Part shown: in pieces, positions 43,475 through 54,440 of the stretch | How the letters are laid out: each line of letters starts with the position of its first letter | Position numbering within the stretch: the stretch's first letter is position 1 | Source: Argyresthia goedartella | Lineage: Eukaryota; Arthropoda; Insecta; Lepidoptera; Argyresthiidae | Direction of reading: 5' to 3' | Assembly: GCA_949825045.1 (NCBI GenBank) | Contig: OX463822.1 | Span: 3,415,001-3,479,000, forward strand | DNA length: 64,000 bases | Program-made: the position numbers and the translations under genes | The notes under the pieces: model-generated | Seen by the model: the letters and a program-made list of their open reading frames with translations, nothing else | Told to the model about the DNA's origin: nothing | Databases searched by the model: none

Positions 43475-44561
43475 CGTAGATGGAATTTCACACTTATTTT
43501 TCTTTTCTGTTTAATGTAGGTCCTGAAGTACTTAGGGCTGTCCCTTATGCTTTCTTCAATTCTCCTAATATAATTGTTAAAACAGTAAGTCATGAATGTA
43601 TCGCACTTTTTCCTCAACATTTCGAATGTGAGTTTGTCCATGGGATTGTGGAATTTCTTCACTTTCAATCTAATCTTATGCTTTTATTTGAGCAGCCTAA
43701 TTAATCCTGATGAGAACCAAGGCGCATAATTTGATTTTCGAGATTTCGTCACCGGGACATGTGTTTTGATTGCCGTGTAAATCTTATCATAAAGCTTATC
43801 TAGCATCTCGTTTACATCGGGACAGTTGTGGAACATTTCAGCCCAATCAACCATACCTAGATCGCTGATGATTTTCTCATAGTTTGCCCTGTAAAAGTTT
43901 AACCTGGGCAATGAATTTGTCTGCAAGGTAGTATCATTAACTAGGTGTAATTCAAACTCTATGGGAGGATGATGAGGGTCCACTGTACTGAGCCCGATTG
44001 GAAAGTGAGTGACTTTTAGTTAATGGACATTGGACAATAATAGGTCAAGGATCCTGTCATTGGCATTTTTGATGGTATTAAACTGATTTAAATTATATAG
44101 TGATATGAATTCAGTTAAGCTATCAAACAGGATACTATTACCCAATGGAGACTGCAGTTCTGGGTTGACTGCTGAAGGTACCCATTCCACATCCTTTAGT
44201 TAAAGTCTCCCATAATAATGATTTCAGAGAGGTCCGCTCTATCTGAGACAACATTGTTGGCGTGTTCTATAAACAGTTCAAAATCAATCCGTTTAAGTGG
44301 CGATGGAATATAAGTAACGCAAAAGCCAAGCTTTTTTAACTGCTTTTCACATCTATATTCAATAATAAACCAAAGAGACTCGAAATTGCTATTGTTACTA
44401 TGTAACATTTTATACGATTTAATATTATTTTTGATTGCTACAATTACTCCACCGCCACCCAACTTAGCTCCGGGTCGATCTAGATTACGATCGCATCTAT
44501 ATATATTGTATCGATCGTCAAATCGATCGCTGATGTTCATTTGTATCCAAGTTTCAGTCAA
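43453..44561 (-). pseudogene. LINE endonuclease and linker, minus strand
   Basis: The frame 44561-44196 has MTETWIQMNIS (Glu block), GGGVIVAIKNNI and SEIIIMGDFN, the APE-type endonuclease. The SDH-containing end is not in frame. Frames 43983-43684 and 43668-43453 cover the linker before RT (VPVTKSRKSNYAPWFSSGLI, then CDTFMTYCFNNYIRRIE). Confidence 0.82.
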
Positions 44562-44903
44562 AATTATAATATCAAAGTCGTTAAGTAATACATTTTTTAG
44601 AAGATCATGTGATTGATGTGTGATGATGTGATCATGTGATTGGTATTCAGTCCTCTAACGTTTTGATAAAGACAATTTAGTTGTAGCTCTTTTTAAAACT
44701 AAAATAGTTTGAAGCTTACTAAGAATAAGAATAGTGCACCCGGTTTACAACATCTTATTAATACAGTCCTTGTCTTTGATCCACAATATCTTTGATGTTT
44801 CTGTCTTCCTGGTTATAATTCGCCCCCCGCTGATCCAAACGAATTTATAGTTCTGTTCTTTGGCTTTCAGTCTTGTTAGTATTTATAGTTCTCGGTTTGA
44901 AGG

Positions 44904-45251
44904 TTACAAATGCTCGGACACATATACATTCTTCTTGTCTCCGCCGATGCCGAGGTGATGTGAGTTGAGCTTGTCCTGTGGGTTGTTTTTTTTAAAGGTC
45001 TTGACAGCGGCCAGCAGGGTGTCGCGCAGAAGAGGAGTAGCCAACCTGGCTATAATAGACCGTGGACGTGAGCTGTCTTGTTTCGCTTTGGCAATTCGGG
45101 TGCAAAGATGTATGTCACGTGTGTCGATGTTACAAGATACAGCTTTTCCTAATTGCTGAATTACTGTCACTGGGTTTTCCGCCTTGAATTCTGGCACACA
45201 TTGAACTTCGATGTTAGCAGCTCGGGCGTGCTGTTCCATCTCTGTAATCAT
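44904..45251 (-). pseudogene. LINE ORF1 C-terminal domain (FP-like)
   Basis: 115 codons: MEQHARAANIEVQCVPE, VIQQLGKAVSCNIDTRDI, SRPRSIIARLATPLLRDT and KLNSHHLGIGGDKKNVYVSE. This is the RRM-like C-terminal domain of many insect LINE ORF1 proteins, related to the baculovirus FP domain. It binds element RNA. The N-terminal part is missing or out of frame; ATG 45251 is probably internal. Confidence 0.78.
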
Positions 45252-45400
45252 CTCGGGGTTCGCAGGGTAGGGCCTTTTTCAGGGACATTGGGCGCCGCTT
45301 GAGGGACCGATGGTTTGACAACCGCTCTGGGGCTTTCCTGGTCCAGAGAATCTCACTCGCTGTGCAGCGCGGGAACGCTGCCAGTGTAATGGGCACCTTT

Positions 45401-46067
45401 GGGCCGAGAGATTCTTGGGGCGGTTTGTTTGTGTAATTGTTTATGTCAGTTGTTTTTTCACGTTTTTTATTTTAATACGACGAAACTGTTTTTGTGAATT
45501 ATATAATATGGGTTATGTCAAATTGGCATTTGTTGCATAGTACGAAATAATAGTGCTTAATTGCAATGATTTGATCTGTATTTATGACACCTTTTCCACA
45601 AAGTAACATTGATGTGGGAAAAATCATGTGTAATTTAATACTACCCTTTTAATTTTAGATTATTTCGCGGATCCGGCTGGACGGCAAAAACACGCGTGAA
45701 TTCTCAAGAATATATTACTTCAGAATGAGTTTACCAGCAATAAAACAAATCACAGACTAATAAAAACTACTATAACAACACTTATCTCCCGTTCACATCT
45801 GTTATAAGAGCTCATTCACACGGGATCCGACATTCACAATTCGTCAAAATATCCCAATAGTCATTATACTCGTAGATATTGTTGATTTTTTAAATTAATT
45901 TTACTGATATTTGACTTCGTCACTGTACGTCAAGGGTATTATTATTGAATCATGAATAGTGATCTATATTAATTATGGATGTGTTAATGTTAATGAATGT
46001 TTAATTTGTAAAAATTTGTTTATTATATATTTGTCGATTTAACTGTGTGTTTTTTTAATGATTACAT
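45401..46067. other. AT-rich stretch, nothing recognised
   Basis: No domain-bearing ORF on either strand and no named repeat. Confidence 0.5.
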
Positions 46068-47369
46068 AGTCAGGTCATAAGTTCTGTCACATGTGCAATA
46101 TGAAATAATTTAGACATGTTTATTATTTATGTAAACATTTATACAGCAAAATGAACTTAATAAAACATAGATTCTTATGGTAATAAAGTTTATTCAAAAT
46201 GACCCCCGCGATTTTAATAGAGGCCTTTATTCTGCGCGGCCAGTCGTCTATCGCAGCACGAACGAGGTCCATGTCAATATCGGCGGCTGCCTTAATCAAG
46301 GATGCCTTGAGTGACTCCAAATCAGGATGAGGCTTTGAGCAGGCCTTTTCCTCCAAGTGTTGCCATATCTTGTAATCTAACGGACTCAAATCTGGACTGG
46401 AGGAGGGCCAGTCTTTGTGCCGGATGAAGTCGATTTCACGCGCCGCCAGCCAGTCTTGTGTGCTTTTCGCTCTATGAGCTGGCACAGAATCTTGTTGGAA
46501 TACCCAGTGCCTGTTATTAAACATGGTATGAGAAACAGGTTCCACAAGGTTCTTGAGGACTGTATTTTGATACACAACTGCATTTGTTTTTACGCCTTTC
46601 TCACAACAATGTACCTCAGTTAAGCCCCAATAAGAGACTCCCAACCAAACCATGAGCGAGGATGTAAAATGACCTCGTTGGACACGCGGAATACGGTTGC
46701 TCGCTTCTTCACTGCTGTGTGCGTACACCTTATCATTTTGTTTCTTGTAGCTCTCTTCCACGATGAAAATTTTTTCATCCGAAAAAAGAATTTCTCGATG
46801 CTTTTTTCCCGCGTACCGCTTCAACAAAGCGCGGCATCTCTTCAGTCTCAGGTCCATTAAACGAGCGTCCAAACGATGTCCTGTTTTTCTTCGATATGCC
46901 CTAAGCCCTAAGTCTTCATTTAACACCCTTTTCACCGTGGTCCTGCTTAACCCCATCTGAAGGGCCAACAGTTTCTGCTTACGTATGGGATTTCTTTGAA
47001 TTCGCGCCTTCACAGCTTTTATTACTGCTGGAGTCCTAACAGAGCGAGGGCGACCACTTCTTGACCTGTCATCTACACCAGAGTCTTCATTGTATCGTTT
47101 TATGGTACGATAAACGAATCTTTTGGTTACATTCAAATTTTTCAGTAAGTCGAAAATCTGAATTGGCGCGTAACCGCAACGATGCAACGCAATAACTGCG
47201 ACACGGACTTCTTTAAGTGTCCACTCCATATTTAAAAATGAGGAAAATTCTAAAAAGTACACATTTTTATTTTCATGAAAAACTCGAAATTCGAATTCAA
47301 TAAACTTTTTTGTGGCCAGCGTTCTAAATTCAAAAGTTTTTATTGTGTGACAGAACTTATGACCTGACT
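46068..47369 (-). mobile_element. Complete maT (DD37D) transposon
   Basis: It is bounded by inverted AGTCAGGTCATAAGTTCTGT and its complement, with at least 24 matching bases, and is 1,302 bp long, the usual size. The transposase is open across nearly the whole element on the minus strand. Exact target duplication is unclear; a TA lies at the left flank. Confidence 0.92.
46123..47262 (-). CDS. maT (DD37D) transposase
   Basis: An uninterrupted 379 codons; the more likely start is the internal Met of MEWTLKEVRV, giving about 368. The N-terminus holds two helix-turn-helix regions (VTKRFVYRTIKRYNED and LSRTTVKRVLNEDLGL) with a GRPRS hook between them, which bind the terminal repeats. Catalytic Asp residues lie in SDEKIF, QQDSVPAHR and SPLDYKIW, with 37 residues between the second and third, the DD37D spacing of maT. 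The C-terminal tail is longer than usual. No defect is visible, so it may be active. Confidence 0.92.
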   Translation of the reverse strand: MYFLEFSSFLNMEWTLKEVRVAVIALHRCGYAPIQIFDLLKNLNVTKRFVYRTIKRYNEDSGVDDRSRSGRPRSVRTPAVIKAVKARIQRNPIRKQKLLALQMGLSRTTVKRVLNEDLGLRAYRRKTGHRLDARLMDLRLKRCRALLKRYAGKKHREILFSDEKIFIVEESYKKQNDKVYAHSSEEASNRIPRVQRGHFTSSLMVWLGVSYWGLTEVHCCEKGVKTNAVVYQNTVLKNLVEPVSHTMFNNRHWVFQQDSVPAHRAKSTQDWLAAREIDFIRHKDWPSSSPDLSPLDYKIWQHLEEKACSKPHPDLESLKASLIKAAADIDMDLVRAAIDDWPRRIKASIKIAGVILNKLYYHKNLCFIKFILLYKCLHK

Positions 47370-48210
47370 GTGTATATTGTTTTTAATAATAATAGTATTT
47401 TTATTTCGAAGCACAAAAGGATCCATATTTTATTTGTAATATACAAACTACTTAATATTTATTAGTTAATTCATACTACACTCTATTCAATATATTTCAT
47501 ATAAATAGCATGGCATGGCTCAGTATTCCACGCACTATCATAAACAGTCATAACACTCACCCAGTATTTGAGTATTGGGCCGTCGAGCCGACCTGTAATG
47601 ACCTCTGGAACGCTGTTGGTGCTGCTCACAGATCAGATATCTGGTCTGTGGTGCTGCTGCTCACTAAGTAGGCTGTTCTCTTACGTATGATGGCGTGTAA
47701 TCGTTATGTGCCGCACACCATTGTGTGTATAGTAACAGAGAAATTAAAGTAGATTATCTGTAAATGGCACATTTGCCATTTACACATAGTCTAATCTAAT
47801 TAAGGTTTTCAAGTTGCTATATTTAGATTTCTAGTCGCGCAGTTAGTTATTTTCTCAGGCTAAGCCTGTATTTCTAGTCGCGCGCTTTTGTCGCTATCCA
47901 TTAATTCAGTCAGGCAAAAACAGTATTTATGCCAAGCTAAAACTGGATTTACAGTCATACGTTTGAATACTACCCGTTTACTATTAAGGCCCTAAGATTT
48001 CTGAGCACATTAATTCGTTCATAGCTTTATGTTTTTCCCATTCGGAGTGACAAAGGTTCATCTGCGCACACTTTGAGCCAGTTACACAATAATCCATTTT
48101 GGGTAAAATCTGACCCTTATAACTTAAATAAACATCAATACACCTATAGGTCCTTCCAGACCTTGCTGTTAGTTTAAAAATCACACGTTAAAAATAACAA
48201 TTTTTTATAA
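47370..48210. other. AT-rich stretch
   Basis: No gene. TGTAAATGGCA and TGCCATTTACA (about 47759-47784) form an 11-bp stem. The 66-codon minus frame 47984-48184 has no recognised domain. Confidence 0.45.
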
Positions 48211-48217
48211 ACGAACC

Positions 48218-48445
48218 TATGCCAACGGATCCGTTTCTCATAGGATCCGTACGCCAAAACACCCGTTTCTCATTGAATCCATATGCCATAAGATTAGTTT
48301 CTTACGACACCCGTTCGCCTAAAAGATCCGTTTCTCATTGCATCCCCATATGCCAAAAGATTCGTTTTTCATATAGAACCATATGCCAAAACATCCGTTT
48401 CTCATTGCATCCGTATGCTAAAATATTCGTTTCCTATGACATTAT
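48218..48445. repeat. Degenerate minisatellite, about seven 32-bp units
   Basis: Units of 31-36 bp on the pattern TATGCCAAAACATCCGTTTC then TCATTGCATCC repeat seven times with drift. Downstream (48480-48600) GGGAAACGGAT-like motifs occur in the opposite orientation. Confidence 0.85.
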
Positions 48446-49640
48446 AAAGAGGTAACATACACCTTTCTAGATGATGTAGTGACGGGAACGGAAGTTTTGG
48501 GAAAGGGATATCAAGCCAAACGTGTTTCTTAGAGTAAACACTTTCTGGGAAACGGATTATTTAGGAAACGGTAGTGACGGGAACGGCCGTTTCAGGATTA
48601 GGACCACAGAGTACATAATTAGTCTTGATATAGAGACATCAGTCTGCCTTTACGGCCAGCGCTGTCTGGCGGCGAGTAGAAGAACCTAGCCTAACAAAAA
48701 CATACCTATAGCTATACCATAGACTAGCTATACATAGCTGCAGCAGTGTAATGTAAGAAGGAAACCTACAATCCTCAATCTTCAAATTGAGTTTATATGG
48801 ATGACCACTTAATATTATTTGTGGTAACATCATACAAACTTAATTTGGAGAGAGATGATTGTATGCGTCGTTTATTTTCATTTATTTTAAGTGAACTAAA
48901 TTAAAAAATGGAGTGATAATTCAATATTTTTTAATTTATGAGTACCACATTTTATATCATTAAAATCAACATATATTGCAATTATAGTTTTACAATAATT
49001 ATACTGGTGTATGCACTCTTGGGATGGCATTCCGAAAAAGAGTGTTGGATGAAGCTTGATATTTCCCTTCAAAGTGTTTTTCACATACTCTTCGTCGTTT
49101 ATCGTTTTCGAGTTGCGGCTCTGCTACGTTACGTAAATATCACATTCAAAGTATCTCCGTGATGAAAATTTAATAAAAACAGTATAAGACCAATAAACGA
49201 ATAAACTTTTGTGTAACAGTATAACTCAAGTGCCACACTATACATGTACTATGAAAAAATATAATAAAAATAAACATTAAGTGAAATATGATACAATAAT
49301 CCAACGTTGTGAACAGTGTAAAAGTGACAAAACAAAGGTGTTAAACAAAATCAAAACATTCAAATAGCACAATATTACCTAAATATCATTCATATAAACA
49401 GAAATCTCAGTGAATAATAACCAATTAACATAACATTAATAACTGTGATTGTTGTGACTAATCGCGTCAGTGCAAAGTCCACTTAACGACAAATGAAAAA
49501 ACAACATATTTACGTAAACAAAGTAGACTATCTGAACCATAAACTAAAGTGGATTAAAACGAGATATTGATTGTATAAATGTGAGGAGTAGAAGTACTGA
49601 ATTATCCAAAATAAAGTGTCCAGGGTGACGGTTATTCGGT
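48446..49640. other. AT-rich stretch upstream of a LINE
   Basis: No ORF with a domain. Part of it may be the LINE's 5' UTR, but I cannot place the 5' end because no target duplication was found. Confidence 0.4.
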
Positions 49641-49756
49641 TACTATTTGTGTTGTGCAAGCTCCATTCGATGACTCATCCTCACCTAGATCGTAAATCGT
49701 AACCTTGACATTCTTTATCTATACATAAAAGAAGTGGATTCACAAATTGGCAACAG

Positions 49757-49852
49757 ATAGCAGTAACAGCGGTGGTGGAGTCGGCTATGCGTTCGACTTA
49801 ATACGCCGTTGAATAAGAAACGTGGGTTCGAGCCCAAGGTGACGTGACCATT
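49757..49852 (+). promoter_or_regulatory. tRNA-like B-box motif in the LINE 5' region
   Basis: GGGTTCGAGCCC is a perfect pol III B box, and GGTGGTGGAGTCGGCTATGC lies about 50 bp before it where an A box could sit. The T-stem does not pair well, so it is not a tRNA gene. It may be a SINE or tRNA fragment fused to the LINE start, or chance. Confidence 0.3.
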
Positions 49853-49907
49853 TTTTGTTGCTCAATTTTCAACTGAGATCGTACTTCAATCTATAAGTCG
49901 AGTAAAA

Positions 49908-51092
49908 ATGCAGAACTTCCTTGAAAACATCACGTTTCGACGCCAGCGCAACCATTCAGAATCAGAGTCAAATAACAGTCATGCAATGGAACGGACATTA
50001 GATGGCACAGCAAGTAGCCTACCCAATATATCAGACGACGACGATTACAGCGAGAAATTAAAGCAAATGAAAGGAAGAATTAAAATATTAACTATTGAAT
50101 TACAAAGCGCGCATGAGGAAATTTCTACGCTAAATCTAGAAAACACTGAATTGCGAGCAAAAACTTATGAACTAACAAGACAAAACCAACTTCTTAAAAC
50201 GGTTACGTCATCTCCTACATCTCTAAGAACTCCATCAAAAAACAAAAGCCAATCAAACATCACATCGCAAGCTCAAAAACAGCTCCAGGTGGAATCTGAA
50301 AACACTAATTCGACTTCTATAATTACAAATGATGCAAAAGAAACTCAAAACGCAAAAGCCAGAGAAATAATAAAACTAACAAAAAAAGCTACATCTTCAC
50401 AAAAAGCTCATATAAAACAGACTGGATGTAATGCTGATGTGACGAATCAGGCACAAAAACAAAAGCACTCTGAAAAGCAAATACAAACAGACCAATCAAA
50501 TCAAATAAGAAGAAAACCCAGACTGTGTGTAATTAGCGACAGAAACAGAAACATCCTGCAAAATCTGGAAGACTTATTTGCCGAAAAGTTTTCTTTGTGT
50601 CACTTTTCGAAACCATCAGCACATATATCCGAACTTCTAATGGGAATGGAACTCAAATTGTCCAATCTTACAAAGGAAGATTTCTGTATAATTCTCTTAG
50701 GTGAATCAGACTTCAGAACAACACAAAACTACATAGAGATTATACAATTACTGAGAAGTGTTTTAGAAAAAATAACACATACAAATGTAATAATTTGCCC
50801 ACCTACGTACATCTGTGGAGCTCTGCTGTTTAATTATAGAGCTGAACTATTCATAAATCTGCTATACCTTGATGTTGAAACACACAAGCACTGCTGGTTT
50901 TTGGACACGAACCTGAATTTGTCACTGGATATGTTTTCTATTACCACAGGCAAACTTAACAAACATGGCATGCGGCAGATCGTAAAGGATATAAAAAAGT
51001 TTATTGAGGTGGGCTATTCAATCCACACTAACATACAAGAAAAAGATTATAATTCAACTGGAAAGGACAATAATATATTTTTTCGAGACTAA
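49908..51092 (+). CDS. LINE ORF1 with coiled coil and SGNH-like C-terminus
   Basis: 394 codons, intact. Residues about 45-105 form a likely coiled coil (KLKQMKGRIKILTIELQSAH and following heptads). A Ser/Thr/Lys/Gln-rich linker follows. From about residue 205 the pattern RKPRLCVISDRN ... CIILLGESDF ... NVIICPPTYI ... NKHGMRQIVKDIKKF fits the SGNH-hydrolase-like domain found in ORF1 of CR1-group LINEs, with GES in place of GxND and a weak first block. It probably acts as an RNA-binding chaperone; esterase activity is doubtful. Confidence 0.78.
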   Translation: MQNFLENITFRRQRNHSESESNNSHAMERTLDGTASSLPNISDDDDYSEKLKQMKGRIKILTIELQSAHEEISTLNLENTELRAKTYELTRQNQLLKTVTSSPTSLRTPSKNKSQSNITSQAQKQLQVESENTNSTSIITNDAKETQNAKAREIIKLTKKATSSQKAHIKQTGCNADVTNQAQKQKHSEKQIQTDQSNQIRRKPRLCVISDRNRNILQNLEDLFAEKFSLCHFSKPSAHISELLMGMELKLSNLTKEDFCIILLGESDFRTTQNYIEIIQLLRSVLEKITHTNVIICPPTYICGALLFNYRAELFINLLYLDVETHKHCWFLDTNLNLSLDMFSITTGKLNKHGMRQIVKDIKKFIEVGYSIHTNIQEKDYNSTGKDNNIFFRD

Positions 51093-52032
51093 ATTTTTAA
51101 ACATAATTCATCAAAACATAGCCGGGCTTTTAAATAAATCAGACCTATTGACGATTAACCTAGAGGAACTCAGAGACAAAAACATAAACATAGATGTCAT
51201 ATGTGTAACAGAACATTTTATGATGACAGGACAGGAATTATTTTTAAAAATACCGAACTACGATCTGGCGGCATGTTATAGTAGAAATGAGAGCAAACGA
51301 GGCGGATCTTGTGTACTTGTGCATAAGCAATATAAATACAAAGCCCTCCCGGAAATTACAAAAATGTCCTTAATGAACATATTTGAGTGCTGTGCAATGG
51401 AGCTAATTGACCTTAAAATCATAGTTATTTGTGTGTACAGAGTTCCAAAGCAAAATAATTTGAACCTATTTTTTAAAAGACTAGAGAAAGTGTTAGACTA
51501 TCCCTCTAAACTAAAGTCTCATAAAATTGTAATAACTGGAGACTTTAATATTGACGTCCTAAAGAATAATAATATTACTCTCGATCTGGAATGTTTATTC
51601 CTCAATCACAATATGAAATTGGCAATCAGGCAGCCTACTCGCCTTGCTAGCAAAACCTGCATAGACAATTTTGCAATTAGTTATAAAAAATGTAAGACTG
51701 AGGTGTTAGAATTCGGCGGCCTCTCTGATCATACTGCGCAAATTATAACTATTCCAGTCAAAAAAACACTAAAATTAAAATACTGGCGCCAAATAAACAG
51801 AACGGAAAATATTAATAAATTTGTAGATTGCATAAAATCAATTTCCTTCTCAGACGTTTACAGTGCTACTAATCCTACATTGTCATACAATAGATTCATG
51901 GACAATTTTAATACTTTCTATGACCTGTGCTTTCCAAAAAATACATGTGTAATAAAGGTTTGTCCCAAACCCAAATGGGTCTCCCGAGGCATCAAAATAT
52001 GCAGCAAAAAAAAGAAAACTTTGGAAATATAG
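51004..52032 (+). pseudogene. LINE ORF2, endonuclease part
   Basis: The APE endonuclease blocks are all visible: IIHQNIAGLLNKSD, DVICVTEHFM (Glu), GGSCVLVHKQY, VICVYRVPKQ, KIVITGDFNIDVL (Asp, Asn) and GGLSDHTAQI (Asp-His). It nicks the target DNA. Homology starts near 51097, just after the ORF1 stop, so the ATG at 51004 within ORF1 may not be the real start. The frame ends at 52032 because of the A8 run; RT continues in the +1 frame. Confidence 0.87.
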
Positions 52033-53824
52033 ACTACAACCAAATATTACAAATAAATTAAATCTTAACAACTATACTAAATTATTTAAAAAAATCATAT
52101 ATCTGACAAAAATGGCACAAAACAGTAATAAGATAAAAACATCAGTAAATAAATCAAAAACAACTTGGCAAATAATTAATCAAACGAGGCACAACCTTCC
52201 TAAAGAACCAATCTCAAAAATAAAGATCAATGACACACATATAACAGAACCATTAAATATAGCCACAGCTTTTAATGACTATTTTATTCAAAAAATTATA
52301 CCTGTACCGGATTCAGGGAAAAAAGTGACACGTCTCATAAACAATCAAACAAACTCAATGTTTATGGCACCAAGTTCACCCTATGATATTCATAAAATAA
52401 TAAAAAATCTAAAAAACACAAATAGTGTGGGTGTAGACGATATATCAACAAAAATAATTAAGGCGGTAGGTGAATATATATGTCACCCGCTAAGCTATAT
52501 TATAAATCAAAGCATAGAAATGGGCATATTTCCGCAGGATCTCAAGCTCACACTTGTTAAGCCCCTTTTTAAAAAAGAAAATAAAGAATTAATGGAGTAC
52601 TACAGACCAATTGCCTTGATCTCCATTTTTTCTAAAATATTTGAAAAGTACTATTACAATCAATTAAATACATATTTAGAAAAAAATTACATCCTTTGCG
52701 ACGAACAAAAAGGTTTCCGTCGAAATAAAACAATTAATATGGCAGTATATGAATTCCTAAAAAATGTTATGTGTCAAATGGATAAAACATCTCCAGTCTG
52801 TGCTATATACTGCGACATGACACAAGCGTTTGACTATGTGGACCACAATATCTTAGTAAACAAGCTTGACGCTTACGGGATAAGAGGTAACATTCTGGAT
52901 TTAATACGCTCATACTTAACAAATAGATTTCAAATTACAGAAATTTCAAAGCTAAACTATAAAACAAAGACAGAAGAATCTTACAGATCCAAAGCACGTA
53001 AAACAACTCACGGCGTGCCCCAGGGCAGTGTTTTAGGACCGCTATTATTTATTATATATATTAATGACATGCCAAAATCGATCAATCATCCGATATCTCT
53101 ATTTGCTGATGACAGCACAGTTACTATCAAGCATAAAGACGGTAACTACAAATTTGACATAAATAATTATCTGACATCTATAATAAAATGGCTTGACAAC
53201 AATAATTTAAAAATTAATCTTAATAAAACCAACATCATGCACTTCAGCCAAAGGACAAAAAATAATGACATAAAATTAACGTATCAAAACAATACCATAA
53301 ATGAAGTTGAAAGTACCAAATTTTTGGGGTTGACAATAAACAATAAACTGAACTGGAAAGACCACATTAATGAAATGACAAAAAAAATCAGCAGTTCTTC
53401 CTATGTTCTACACAAACTGTCAACAATTGTCAGCATAGAATCATTACTTACGGCATATTACGGACTAGTAGAATCAGTCCTTAGATATGGAATTATATTC
53501 TGGGGCAATTCAACGGACAAAGAAATAGCTTTCAAAATACAGAAACGATGCTTACGAGCTATGTTTCATATCAAGACTATCGAATCATGTAAGCCCCTTT
53601 TCACCATGCACCGAATTCTTACACTTCCGTCATTGTATATACTCGAAGTAGCAACATTTGTGAAAACTAACCCTCATCTATTTCCACACCTTTCCGAAAC
53701 GGTGACTCGAAATAGACGTGACGAAGAAAGACTGCGCCTTTTCTCCTCGAAAACGGCATTACTTCACAAAAGCATATTTTGCATGGCGCCTATCATATTT
53801 AATAAAATACCGACGAGTTACTAA
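52014..53824 (+). pseudogene. LINE ORF2, reverse transcriptase part
   Basis: Open from the A8 run to a TAA at 53822-53824. RT blocks: SVGVDDISTKIIKAV, YYRPIALISIFSKIFEK, IYCDMTQAFDYVDH (catalytic Asp), THGVPQGSVLGPLLFIIYIN and ISLFADDSTVTI (catalytic Asp pair), then KFLGLTINNKLNWKDH and the C-terminal LRYGIIFWGNST. After the TAA the same frame goes on for about 25 codons, including CYYNVQDF, then stops; the TAA is therefore premature but removes only the last segment. Confidence 0.88.
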
Positions 53825-54185
53825 CAATTAAATTCACATCTATTTAAGAAAAAGCTGAAATTACTACTCATTGACAAATGTTATTATAATGTACAAGACT
53901 TTTAAGGTGATAAATTGTAATCTATTTTGACATAATCTTTAATTTAAATGACTCAATCATGTAATATAAACGTACTAAGCTAATACAATTTTGACCATCT
54001 ACCGTAGATGTAATGTCCACATTTAAATGTTTTTGAATTATTTTAAAACTATAAACAAAACCGCGCCCAGACTTTTCCGTCCACTCAAATTTGTACGCTG
54101 CTATCAGCAGAACATGTTGGGTCTAATGTATTGTATATCTCTATCAAAAGTTGCATGTTTTTATTTTATGTAACTTGTTTGACAC

Positions 54186-54238
54186 GTGTTCTTAGCAAAT
54201 AAATGTATCTTTATCTTTATCTTTATCTTTATCTTTAA
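54186..54238 (+). repeat. LINE 3' tail, (ATCTTT)n
   Basis: AATAAATG then five ATCTTT-like units mark the end of the 49.9-kb LINE. Confidence 0.85.
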
Positions 54239-54440
54239 ATACCAGTTCCTCTTTAAGAGCCAATACATTTCCCCCTATGTTAATGGCATGGTGGCATGGG
54301 CCAGTAACCTGTCAGGATCCTTAGCAGGATTGGGGAATGTATGCAGTGGTATATATATGATCTTCAACTGTAAATCGTAAAAAGGATATATAATGAACCA
54401 AATGAATAAAGATAATGACTGCTTCAAATCAGTTTTTCAA

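Larger units (their letters stand above)
41770..45400 (-). mobile_element. Minus-strand two-ORF LINE, degenerate
   Basis: On the minus strand, in order: ORF1 C-terminal domain, APE endonuclease, linker, RT and C-terminus. All the main domains are present but split over at least six frames. The RT pattern (FADDLKLL) suits the Jockey/CR1 group. It is a fifth LINE family, unlike J1. Confidence 0.85.
49730..54238 (+). mobile_element. Two-ORF LINE (CR1/Jockey-like), nearly intact
   Basis: ORF1 (49908-51092) overlaps ORF2 (from 51004), which has endonuclease and RT. The element ends with AATAAATGTATCTTT and an (ATCTTT)n tail at 54238. The two visible lesions in ORF2 are a frameshift at an A8 run (52006-52013) and a TAA at 53822-53824, about 25 codons before the natural end. 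The 5' limit is uncertain. Confidence 0.88.

Noticed and set aside
44904..45251. Baculovirus FP gene insertion
   Set aside because: The FP-like domain is standard in insect LINE ORF1 and is followed by endonuclease and RT in the right order.
46386..46960. Short frames on both strands inside maT
   Set aside because: Shadows of the transposase.
48218..48445. CRISPR-like array
   Set aside because: Units are contiguous and degenerate with no unique spacers; eukaryotic minisatellite.
48219..48455. 78-codon frame over the minisatellite
   Set aside because: Repeated codons follow the DNA repeat; no sign of selection as protein.
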